Source: Gracilaria vermiculophylla
Lineage: Eukaryota; Rhodophyta; Florideophyceae; Gracilariales; Gracilariaceae
Assembly (NCBI GenBank): GCA_019155205.2
Contig: JAHNZQ020000172.1
Span: 568,731 to 619,601, forward strand
Direction: 5' to 3'
Length of the DNA stretch: 50,871 nt
The position numbers and the translations under genes are program-made. This document shows, one piece after another, positions 1-8,290 of this stretch; position 1 is the stretch's first letter, and every line of letters begins with the position of its first letter. The notes beneath the pieces are model-generated. The model worked only from the letters and a program-made list of their open reading frames with translations, was not told where the DNA came from and searched no databases.

Positions 1-2
1 AG

Positions 3-1379
3 TTTGTGGCCATGGACATCTTGGGTCCTCTCCCCAAGACGGAGCGAGGGCATCGATTTATCCTCGTGATCACGGATCGCTTTTCCAAGATCACGCGTGC
101 CATCCCCCTTCGGAGCACTACTGCAGCAGTGATTGCCGACGACTTTCTGGAGCAGTGGGTTTATCCCTACGGGGTGCCGTTGTACCTCCTTACGGACAAT
201 GGCCCCCAATTCGCGGCGAAACTCTTCAGCGCCATTTCCGGAATGCTGGGGATGAAGCAGTTGTATACCACTGCCTATCACCCCCTAACGAACGGCCAGG
301 CGGAAAGGTTCAACAAAACCATCGCCTCGAGACTGAAGCACTACGTCGCGGACCACCAGAAGGATTGGGACGCATATGTGGGACCCCTCACGTATGCATA
401 CAACCTACAGGTGCACCACAACACGGGGACTGCTCCTTTCAATTTGGTGCTCTCACGCATTCCGCCAAATGCTGTCATCGCGGCACGCGCCACGGCGCAT
501 CCGGCGGATGGGCCACAGACGCCCACAGCGGCACAAGCCAAACGCTCCATCCTAAGGCAATATGATAATGCACTCTCCCTTGCGAAGGAGAGACTCAACG
601 CCACGCAGAGGAGATACAAACAGGACTTCGACCGAAAGGTTATGGAAGGTCCGCACCTGAAGGAAGGCGACGAGGTGTTCCTCGATAAACCCGGGGAGAA
701 CTCCGATGGACCACCGGACGTCACGCGCAAGTTAGCGCCGACCACCTCAGGGCCCTTCAAAGTCCTCGCCACCTACAGGGATACTGTCGCCATTGAGGTG
801 AACGGGCTTCGGGATGTCGTCTCCCGTGATAGGGTGACGAAAGTCCCAACGTCCAGTCTCCCAGGAATGCCCGCCATCCCACCTCAGGGACACCGCGCGG
901 AGATTCCTCATTCCACCACCTCAGGCGCGACGGCACCACGGGATACTGGGAACCGCATCACCGCCCTCGGTGAGCCAATCCTGGAGGCTCCCGATTCCGT
1001 CATGACCCCTGAAGGTGACATCCTCTACGCGGTGGATCATATTGTCTCGCATAGACAGACCCCCGCAGGAGTACTGTACCGCGTCCGCTGGTATGGGTAC
1101 ACCTCGAATGACGACACGAAAGAACCTCCGGAACAAATCCCGGAGAACTTCCTTAGGCGATACCACGCCAGTCTGGTGCGGAAACGCCTCTCCGCAAAGG
1201 CGCTTCCGTTTAGGAAAGGGGGAGGGGGCCCCCAAACGGAGATGTATTTCGTCTTCGCCATCTACCCCCCACCTGGAGTTATTTTTGTCGCCTCCGGGAT
1301 GCTGTGCTCGCTTTTTCGCATGCTCCTACGGCGGCACTCCTTTTCATTGAGCCCGCGGGCACGGCCGATGCATGTTTGA
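3..1379 (+). CDS. Chromovirus (Ty3/Gypsy) integrase core with C-terminal chromodomain, left end cut by the window
   Basis: The frame is open from the window edge, so this is the 3' part of a Gypsy pol gene. Integrase joins retroelement cDNA to chromosomal DNA. Counting the GTG at base 6 as residue 1, the catalytic residues are D4 (MDILGPL), D64 (LLTDNGPQF) and E100 (NGQAERF). D64 and E100 have 35 residues between them, the classic DX35E spacing. Residues about 338-390 match a chromodomain (YRVRWYGY, then a WEP-like EPPEQIPENF stretch), which in chromoviruses steers integration to modified histones. No stop or frameshift interrupts it, and all three catalytic residues are present, unlike the paralogous copy ending at 22854. 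About 60 residues follow the chromodomain and run over a polypurine motif, so the true C-terminus may lie nearer 1200. Family assignment is secure. Activity cannot be judged because the rest of pol is outside the window. Confidence 0.93.
   Translation, partial: FVAMDILGPLPKTERGHRFILVITDRFSKITRAIPLRSTTAAVIADDFLEQWVYPYGVPLYLLTDNGPQFAAKLFSAISGMLGMKQLYTTAYHPLTNGQAERFNKTIASRLKHYVADHQKDWDAYVGPLTYAYNLQVHHNTGTAPFNLVLSRIPPNAVIAARATAHPADGPQTPTAAQAKRSILRQYDNALSLAKERLNATQRRYKQDFDRKVMEGPHLKEGDEVFLDKPGENSDGPPDVTRKLAPTTSGPFKVLATYRDTVAIEVNGLRDVVSRDRVTKVPTSSLPGMPAIPPQGHRAEIPHSTTSGATAPRDTGNRITALGEPILEAPDSVMTPEGDILYAVDHIVSHRQTPAGVLYRVRWYGYTSNDDTKEPPEQIPENFLRRYHASLVRKRLSAKALPFRKGGGGPQTEMYFVFAIYPPPGVIFVASGMLCSLFRMLLRRHSFSLSPRARPMHV
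1209..1228 (+). other. Polypurine-tract-like motif at the end of integrase (copy 1)
   Basis: TTTAGGAAAGGGGGAGGGGG lies at the end of the integrase ORF. It closely matches the 3' polypurine tract before the LTR (2820-2833) and recurs at the same place in copy 2 (22864-22883). PPTs prime plus-strand DNA in LTR elements. An extra internal one would be a candidate secondary start, but that role is inferred. Confidence 0.5.
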
Positions 1380-1441
1380 ACTACCATTCGTGGAGCCTCT
1401 GCTCCATCCGAAGGATCGTTTATTGGTCTGGGTCCTATCAC

Positions 1442-2248
1442 CTACAGGTCACCGGACCGCGTTGAATACTCCGCTTCGAGGCGCGCTTTCGCTGTTAGCG
1501 CTTGGCTGTCCAAGAACGCTGCCAGGCTGTCCTTGAGAGCCGCCATCGAGGCTCGGTCTGTCCCGGCCTTATGGAGCTCTAAGACCCAAGCACGCGCCTC
1601 GCAGAAAGCCTCCACAGGAGAAGCCGGAGCAGGACGGCCTGTCATGAGGCACTCCTGCACCAACTCCTGGATGGCAGCCTCCAGAGCCCCAGAGGAGGCT
1701 CCTCCCGACGCTGCACCCGATGCGGCCACCTCCGTTGACGGCGCAACAACCGCCACGGAGGGAGCTGCAGACGGCGGAACAGCCAAGGAGGGAGCTCCCC
1801 GACGGGATTCCGTGTGCTCCGCAGTGGAGGATGGCAATGCCAAGGGCGGAGTCGGCGAGGCCGGAGGTGACGGTGGTGAGGGAACTGGAACGCTCCGCAG
1901 GCGAGGCTGGGCAATCGGCGCAGAGACGCTCCGCAATCGGGGTTGCACACTGGCGCTGAAGGTACCGGGACCGGAGCAATCTCGTCCTCCTCCATAGGAG
2001 ACACGGCGGCTACCACTGCGGGAGCATTCGGCACTGCGGCAGGCCGCGGAGTTATCACCTCATGAGGTGAGCCCATATCTTTGGACGTAGCCGGGAACCA
2101 ACAGGGCGCGCTAGTCGCCAAGCTCTCCGCCAAGGGTTCATACTCGAGGACTCGTAGCCGAAGCACCTGAGATGCAGGATCTGGCACCACTTGGGGAGCG
2201 GCCCTCTGTTATACACCGACCGCGGAGGGAGCTGCGTTGAGACGCCAT
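1442..2248 (-). pseudogene. Antisense accessory ORF of the chromovirus, copy 1
   Basis: The region between integrase and the 3' LTR carries an ORF on the opposite strand to gag-pol. The C-terminal 168 codons (1948-1442) are open. They are Pro/Ala/Ser-rich at first, then a probably helical stretch contains AALKDSLAAFLDSQA, and the ORF ends in GDL-stop. Upstream the homologous frame shifts (about 1960-2190), and a plausible ATG lies at 2248. The same protein is recognisable antisense in copy 2 (23124-25643). Over about 80 codons aligned by eye, differences fall about 29 in third, 21 in first and 9 in second codon positions of this frame, as expected for a coding sequence. Copy 1 lacks about 1.2 kb of element sequence present in copy 2, with short homology (GCACCTNAG) at the joint. 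I recognise no domain. Antisense ORFs in this position are known from some plant Gypsy elements, but I cannot link this one to them. Confidence 0.55.
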
Positions 2249-2819
2249 CGTGGAATGCGCGGAGAAGACGGACGACCGAAGACAGGCGAGGTATGTAGCA
2301 CCATGGCGTGGCGCAAGTTCATATCTCGTGAAGAATGAAAGGGGCGCGGACGAGAAAATTATGAGACGATGCGCCTCCACGGAGATCGAAAAAGCGGACG
2401 CGAAGAAGTGATTGTTGCCAAAAGGAGTAACCTTGTAAGAGTCAGAGTGGCTAACGCCTCCAGGAGGTCGGTATCCTCGCGGGACTGACCCACGCTCCGA
2501 CCACGGAAGTTGCGCACTTGCACCGCGCGCGGTGCGCCGGAGGATCCGGACACTCTCGCTGCCGACTGGCGCAGCAGCACCGAAGGGTGACACCAAGAAG
2601 GAGCGGATATCGCCGGGTGAAGATGAGCTGGAGCCCACGAACGCCGCAAGGAGTGAAACGCGAACCCGTGGCAACCCGCCACGCGGGAGTATGGAGAAGA
2701 GGAGGAACGCCTGAAGGAAAGAACGGGCGAACCGCCGGAGGCCGCACGTGCCGCAACACCGATATGGGCCACCCCAGGGATCAAGAAAGCCGAGGATGCA
2801 CCTCAAGGACGTGGTGCAA
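2249..2819 (+). other. Chromovirus internal 3' non-pol region (copy 1)
   Basis: This stretch links the antisense ORF to the polypurine tract. It is homologous to 25644-26268 of copy 2, most clearly near the PPT (GATGCACCTCAAGGACGTGG). Several overlapping ORFs exist on both strands, but I cannot choose between them and copy 2 does not clearly keep any. It may contain the promoter or leader of the antisense ORF. Confidence 0.4.
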
Positions 2820-2833
2820 TTTAGAAAAGGGGG
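2820..2833 (+). other. 3' polypurine tract of chromovirus copy 1
   Basis: TTTAGAAAAGGGGG sits two bases before the LTR start. It matches TTCAGGAAAGGGGG before the LTR of copy 2 (26269-26282). Position and composition are those of the plus-strand primer of LTR retroelements. Confidence 0.8.
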
Positions 2834-2835
2834 TA

Positions 2836-3389
2836 TGTAGTACAGTGGCTCCTACGGAAATACGGTGGTTTGGCCCTAAGGTATAATATTCCTAAGGAGG
2901 GTTCGTAATTTATTAGCTGGGCCACGTGGTGCATAATCTCACCCACGTGCGCTACAGTATCCTTAAGGTACGGTAGAATTTATTATTTATTTTAGATATT
3001 TTATGCGGGTAATTAGCACAGTAGTGCGACCTGCCGAGGCGGGCTCCCGGCTTGATATTTAAGCTGCCGGTTGAGCTCCACCTCTAGGGAAGTAAAGACA
3101 AGCACCCTTGAGTCTTCTTCTACATTTTCCGGTTGGAGTCTCTTGTCTATTCACGCAGGTTTCTAAGCCGCCGATCCCCAGGTCGCATCATAGCAGCGCC
3201 TATAGGAGCATTGTCCACCCAGTGAACCTTCCCCTCCGCTTGGTGTTTGCGGATCCCTTTCAGAATTCCAACGGCTCGCGACAGCGGATACCGGAGACCA
3301 CCTTTAGGAATACGCGCCTTTGGAGTCACCAAAAACTCCTAACGGACGTTGTGCTTTACTACCTCGACAGGAGGGCTGACAGTACCACA
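2836..3389 (+). repeat. 3' LTR of chromovirus copy 1 (554 bp)
   Basis: The LTR starts TGTAGTACAG and ends GTACCACA, giving short terminal inverted repeats (TGTRGTAC). It aligns end to end with 26285-26840 (556 bp). Shared blocks include GCCACGTGGTGCATAA, GCTACAGTATCCTT, GGCGGGCTCCCGGC and CTCCTAACGGACGTTGTG. A TATA-like GATATTTAA stretch near 3052 in both copies is a candidate promoter. These are the 3' LTRs of two different insertions, so their divergence does not date either one. Confidence 0.88.
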
Positions 3390-4019
3390 ACGCCCTGCAG
3401 ATTTTTTTTCTCCATAACTTGCTGTGTTTTTAAGAAACCGGAGAGTTGTAGCAGGATGACGCTTCAAATGTCGGCCGATATCGGCATATGATTATCCGTT
3501 AGCTTTCAAGTGTACAGTTTCAAGCTGTTCGGAGCGCGGAAGAGGTGATCCTCGAGCCATATTGATGGATGTTGATGATGTATTGTTATGATTATGAAAC
3601 GGGTTTTACTTTTATGCTCTGCAAAAGGCGCACTACAGTACTACTTTGGCGCGTCTTGTACGCGGGATATGATTTTGAAACGCACTGTAATATGCCGCTC
3701 TAATGGAACCTGAAAGAAAACACACGGGTCGGCCGCACGGCACAAATGAATAATAACACGAATGTAAATTGTATGTCAAAATTATGCCACACTGGCCATT
3801 TCGATGCATACCACCATTTTCAGTACTTTAGTAAGGTGCGCGAAATCGTCATAATACAGGTGCCCAAAAAGGTCATATTGAGAGAATGAGCAGCATGTTG
3901 CAATTATAAACTGTCATGCACAACACCTTGCGCTCTCAGAAAGTGCTGGATGCTTCCATAGAAGTCACTCACAGTCACTGAATCTAATAAATGTAAAAAA
4001 AAGCTGCGAAAGTTTCATA
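3390..4019. other. Non-coding flank with a fragment of repeat R
   Basis: No gene is visible. Bases 3688-3792 are clearly homologous to 49603-49707, the start of the R repeat and 3' flank of the cysteine-rich protein gene (shared GCCGCTCTAATGGAACC and GAAAGAAAACACACG). The rest is AT-rich. The last two bases (TA, 4018-4019) are the likely insertion target of the Tc1-like element. Confidence 0.6.
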
Positions 4020-4042
4020 AGACAGTGAAATTCTATACTGCC
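4020..4042 (+). repeat. Left terminal inverted repeat of the Tc1-like element
   Basis: It pairs with 5204-5226 at about 20 of 23 positions and lies next to a TA target dinucleotide. Confidence 0.85.
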
Positions 4043-4164
4043 GGTTACATTTCATTTAAAAAAGCGCGCCATTTTTGCATACCTTTTATACTATAAGACC
4101 ATCAAAATAAAGGTATTGATCTCTTCTTTCGTTCTAGCTACAGTCTCACAAATTCTTATTCACG

Positions 4165-5145
4165 ATGCCTCGTGGAACAGCTCTCACAAATTTTGAGAAA
4201 CGGCAGGGCAAATTGTTGCTCTGAACAGCGAGGCTCGTTCTATATCTCACATCGCGAGAAATTTTCAGCGCTCTCGCTGTGTTATTCACAACTTCTTAAA
4301 ACATCCAATCCCGCTCAGAAACAGCCTTTTAAACCCTGGCATAAAAAGGTTTCTTCAACTCTCAAGAGAGCAATCGTTCGAGCTGCTACACTTCAAAACA
4401 AATTCGCAAAAGAAATTCAAAAACAAAATAAACTCCCCGTTACTATTCGAGGAGTGCAGCAAATTTTACAGTATTCTCTATTCTTAAAGTATAAAAAAAT
4501 GAAAACCGATCTAATGATGAAGTCAAAATATATAGTTTTCAGGATGAAATTTGGTAAAAAAAACATTTCAAATGAGACGCTCCGAACTGGAAAGAAGGGG
4601 TTTTTAGTGATGTAGAGAAGTTCAATTTAGACGGCCCAGATGGTTTAAATCACTACAAAACGTAGCATGTTCTTCACAAGAAACCTTTTTTTTCAAAATG
4701 TCAAATTGGTGGAGATTCCGTCATGATTTGGGGATGCATTTCTTACTTTGGAGTTCCGCAACTATCTTTAGTAGAAGGTAATTTAAATTCGGATTAGTAT
4801 GTTACTATTCTGGAAGAAGATTTATTGCGACTTGCTGCAGAAACAATGGGCGAAAATTGGATTCTTCAGCAAGATTGAGCTTCAGTGCATAGATCAAAGT
4901 TCACTTAAAATGGTTTTCTGAAAAACATCGTGTTGGTTTTAAACTGGCCCACATAGAGCCCAGATTTAAACATTATCGAGAATGTTTGGGGGCTGATAGA
5001 AAGGGCTGTCCACGCTAAAAATCGCCAATTTAATAATGAGGAAGACTTAATTGAAGCAATAGGGGTGGCTTGGCGGAATATCCAGGAAGAATATATTCGT
5101 AAACTGCATCATTCTATGCCTGACAGGTTGCTTAAGGTCATATAG
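4165..5145 (+). pseudogene. Tc1-like DDE transposase, broken
   Basis: The start reads MPRGTALTNFEKRQ, the usual Tc1 N-terminus before the helix-turn-helix DNA-binding domain. Later frames give pieces of the DDE catalytic domain: FSDVEKFNLDGPDG (first Asp region), ENWILQQD followed by a stop in the usual QQDNAP-H segment, and SPDLNIIENVWG, the third-acid signature. In Tc1 proteins the acidic triad cuts and joins the transposon ends in the nucleus. Several stops (at about 4217, 4613 and 4876, for example) and frame changes are scattered through roughly 325 codons. The longest open piece is 4172-4615. No activity is possible from this copy. Confidence 0.87.
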
Positions 5146-5203
5146 CAAAAATGATCAGCAACGGGTTACTAAACACCTGTTTTAGAAAAGTATCAAGTAA
5201 AGT

Positions 5204-5226
5204 GGCAGTAAAATATTTCACTGTCT
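5204..5226 (-). repeat. Right terminal inverted repeat of the Tc1-like element
   Basis: This is the inverted counterpart of 4020-4042, ending TTTCACTGTCT. Confidence 0.85.
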
Positions 5227-6060
5227 TGTAGTAATTTCGCTTCAGGAAACATTTGTTTTTACATCTTCTGCCCTGCTTGAGACCACATTAAAAGGACATA
5301 ATGATTCTTTCAGAACATGGAATACAAGCGAGGCAAGGAATATTTTTGTGCAGTGATTGGAGTCCAAAAACAACCAGTATTTGTGCCTGTCTTATAACAA
5401 TTTCGCACACTGTACTGTACAAATTTTGTTTTCAAAACAAAAAAAATAGAAAAATCCTTTCAAAATCGTGGAACTTTTCACTCTCCAACTTTTCTTTTTT
5501 GCCTTCTTCACAAGTTCATTTTCTCTCCTTTTCACTTTATTTTACCAATTCAATGCTTTGGTATTGCGGTCCCCCATCATTCCACACTTGAATTATTCAC
5601 AGCCTTTGCGTTTTTTTCACGACTGGTTTTCTTCTAAATCAAAACCTGTTTGAAATGACCTGTATTGGCCAAAAACAGTTGCTCCGATAACGTTTTAAAA
5701 CATTTTAAAAGGGGTTGTGGCGAAAGAAAACGCGCAACAAAACTGCGTGGCAGTACTTTTTGCCTTACAGACATAGTCTCTCATTACTGTACACTACCGG
5801 ACTGCCGCGTTATGCTAGTAAAGAAACAATCCACTTTTTGGGTGAACACATGTACAATGATGTAGCGAATTATGTGATACTATTTGAAAGCCTTTCAGAG
5901 TTCAAAACTTTTTCCAAAAAAGCGTATATTTTCAATTCTTTCTCTCCAAACGTCAGTGCACATCCTAATGTAAGCTCTCCTAGAACGTTAGTGTACGCAA
6001 CTTTTGTTTGCTTTTTTTTTAAATATGATAGCAGTACTTTAATTAAACCTTTTTGTTTCA
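5227..6060. other. AT-rich stretch with no recognisable gene
   Basis: It is low in GC with runs of A and T. Short ORFs of at most about 130 codons show no family signal. No LTR matching 11155-11670 is present, so the Copia-A element to the right has lost its 5' LTR at or near 6060. Confidence 0.6.
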
Positions 6061-7080
6061 CATTTATTATCGTTCTTCTCCCGTCCAAACTCCCTTAGGG
6101 CATTGTTGTGGATGTGGTTCGACATTTGCCTTTGAATTTATGCTTCGGGCCTCCGTTTTGGCCGTTGCTGTCGATTACGTTCCGCCGTTTGCTTCGAGGG
6201 TTAGGACTCGCCCCTTGTTGTCATTCTTTTGGATCCACCTGCCGTGTTCTTGTGTGATCTTGTGGGCTAGACTCCTGTTTATGTGAAGTCTAGGCTTTGT
6301 GTACTGTGCTCAGCATTTGTATGTGTTTGGTCTCCACCTTGCACCAGTGACGAGCAGTTCATCCGAGAAATCGGGGACGTTCGCCTGGCGACTTGATCCA
6401 AAGTGTTAATGTCAAGCTGGCTTCCCATCGGTTCTACTTTTGTAGGGCAGATAACGGTGTTGGTCGAAAGACCTGGCGAGTACCGCGGGATCCCCTGTGG
6501 ACGGGGTGTTGTGGCGTGCTGCACTTGGTCGGTGTTCATCTGTGCGTGAACTTGACTTTTGGTGGGGTGCTTGGACTGTTGCGAACGATACTCATACCGT
6601 GCTTTTCATCTGAGGACCCAGGTCATCCGGGGAGGCGACGTGGCACAGGCTTACTTTCGGTCAAACCGACGGCCACCTTTATTGGTGCTCATACGCAGCG
6701 TACCCTAAGGTCAAAGAAACTTCAGGTTGAGGTTGTGCAAGTTCTTCCAAGAGACCACAGAGGGCTATCTTGCTGAAGGCATTTCGTTGGTTGGTAACCA
6801 TTCTCTGGAAGCCTTAAAAGAGCGACGCGCTTTCTCCTTGAGCATAGAAGGAGGTAGACAGCAGAGTGCGCTTTCTACCCAGAAGAGATCTGGGGGCCAG
6901 TGGTCCAACCCCTAGGGTAACAGAGGTAGTTTCTCCCGCCCGTGCGCCCGCTGACAAAACAGCCAGTTCAATCTCTTCTTGTTGTTGTTATCGTTTTAGT
7001 TGTTTTTTGGTAGTTATTGTCGGTTTTTGTCGTGCTTTTCGCCGGGTGTGCATGTACGTCAGACCACTAGCCAGACTATG
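6061..7080 (+). other. Copia-A leader
   Basis: A G/T-rich untranslated leader lies before the gag ATG at 7081. About 600 bases align with 37410-38068 of Copia-E, including GTCGAAAGACCTGGCGAGTACCGC boundaries, CTGGCGACTTGATCCAAAG and GGCGACGTGGCACAGGCTTAC. Conservation of untranslated sequence between diverged copies suggests packaging, dimerisation or promoter roles, which is inference. The primer-binding site expected at its 5' end is missing. Confidence 0.65.
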
Positions 7081-8290
7081 GACTCATTGAGTGGTGTGAG
7101 AATCGAAAAGCTTGGTGAGAATACCTTCCACGTATGGAAACACAAAATTGAGTTGCTGCTTGCGCTCAAAGACCAATATGATCATCTCACCTCGCTTGCA
7201 ACAACCGATGTGGTTAAACTTTTCGATTGGAAAAAGAAAGACGCAAAGACCAGGGCGATCATTGGTTTGACGCTGAGTGATGAACATTTAGACCATGTGC
7301 GGGACACCTGTTATGCTGCGGATATGTAGAGAGCCATTTGCGATGTTTTCCAGAGAAAGACGCTGCTCAACCGAATCAATTCCAGACTTTCGTTCTATAC
7401 GTCCAAGATGCGCGAAGATTAAAAAATGTTACAGTTCATCAATCGCGTTCGCCATCTTGCGTCTAACCTCAACAGCATGGACGTCACTGTTGGGGAGGAA
7501 TACATTGCTATGGCCATTCTGTATCGACTATTAGAGCGCTTCGAGCACCTGATTGTGGCTATTGATACCACAGTTGGAGATCGCTAGCTCACACTTGAGT
7601 TTGTGAATAGTCCTTTGCTGCAAGAAGAGCAGCGAATGGATGACCGTGCTAACGAAGACTCGGGTAGTGGTACAGCTGTGGTTGGGAATCAGCGCCATTG
7701 AAAATCTATAATATGTCACTACTGCAAAAAGAAATGGCACATCCAGATAAATTGTTTCAAAAAGCAGCGTGATGAGGCTTACAAGGATCAGGCTGCTGCC
7801 GCCCACCCTTCCGTTCACTAACCTGGTGACGAAGACACTGCGGGTGACAGTGAATCTGACTTTGTGTGTCACATCGATGCAGGTGCCCAAAAAGCAACCA
7901 ACAGTGACTTGATAGTTGATTTCGGGGCCATGTCCCCCATGACGTATGACGCGTCGGTGTTTATATCCTGTAAAAGAAAATTGTCTGTTGGTGTGAGCAT
8001 TGGAAACTATTCCAAGTTGGATTGTCAATGACAAGGCACTGTAGAGCTAGATCTCACTGTTCATGAGACCAAACGCAAGTGCAAGCTCAATAAAGTTGTG
8101 CATGTTCCGAGTCTACGGTACCACCTGCTGTCTGTTTCTGCGATGTGCAATTTGGGCTGTGTGGTAGTGTTTGACAACTACACAGTTCGTGTGTACAAAG
8201 ACTCCAAATTAATTGCTCAGGGCCGTCGTGTGAAGGGTGTGTACTATCTGTGCACCGCAGTCGAAATTGCTGAGACCTTGGAGTGCTTTT
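7081..8290 (+). pseudogene. Copia-A gag and protease, with in-frame stops
   Basis: The ATG at 7081 opens MDSLSGVRIEKLGENTFHVW, a typical Copia gag start (LxGxNFxxWK-like). The same frame runs to about 8290, with stops near 7327, 7420, 7585, 7699, 7819 and 8029. The zinc knuckle is CHYCKKKWHIQINC, CX2CX4HX4C with lysine in place of the usual glycine. The protease site reads IVDFGAM where D-S/T-G is expected, so it is probably inactive. The conserved segment VPSLRYHLLSVSAMCNLGC closes the protease region. Gag packages element RNA and protease matures the polyprotein. A frame change near 8237-8290 leads into integrase. Confidence 0.85.

Larger units (their letters stand above)
4020..5226 (+). 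mobile_element. Decayed Tc1-like (Tc1/mariner) DNA transposon
   Basis: Terminal inverted repeats of 23 bp (4020-4042 and 5204-5226) differ at three positions by eye. The outer ends are AGACAGTGAAA and TTTCACTGTCT. A TA dinucleotide precedes the left end and TG follows the right end, probably a mutated TA. The total length of 1207 bp is normal for Tc1-like elements. The enclosed transposase is broken, so the copy is dead. It is much more AT-rich than its neighbours. Confidence 0.88.

Noticed and set aside
155..1350. Overlapping ORFs on both strands within the integrase (155-565, 341-772, 921-1235 and others)
   Set aside because: They are shadows of a clear integrase frame with catalytic motifs; copy 2 does not keep them.
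1533..1997. Plus-strand ORF opposite the antisense accessory ORF
   Set aside because: Substitutions between copies show coding-like periodicity only in the minus frame; the plus frame is not kept in copy 2.
5301..6098. AT-rich ORFs (5301-5591, 5715-6098) as host genes
   Set aside because: Short, low-complexity, without start context or family signal.
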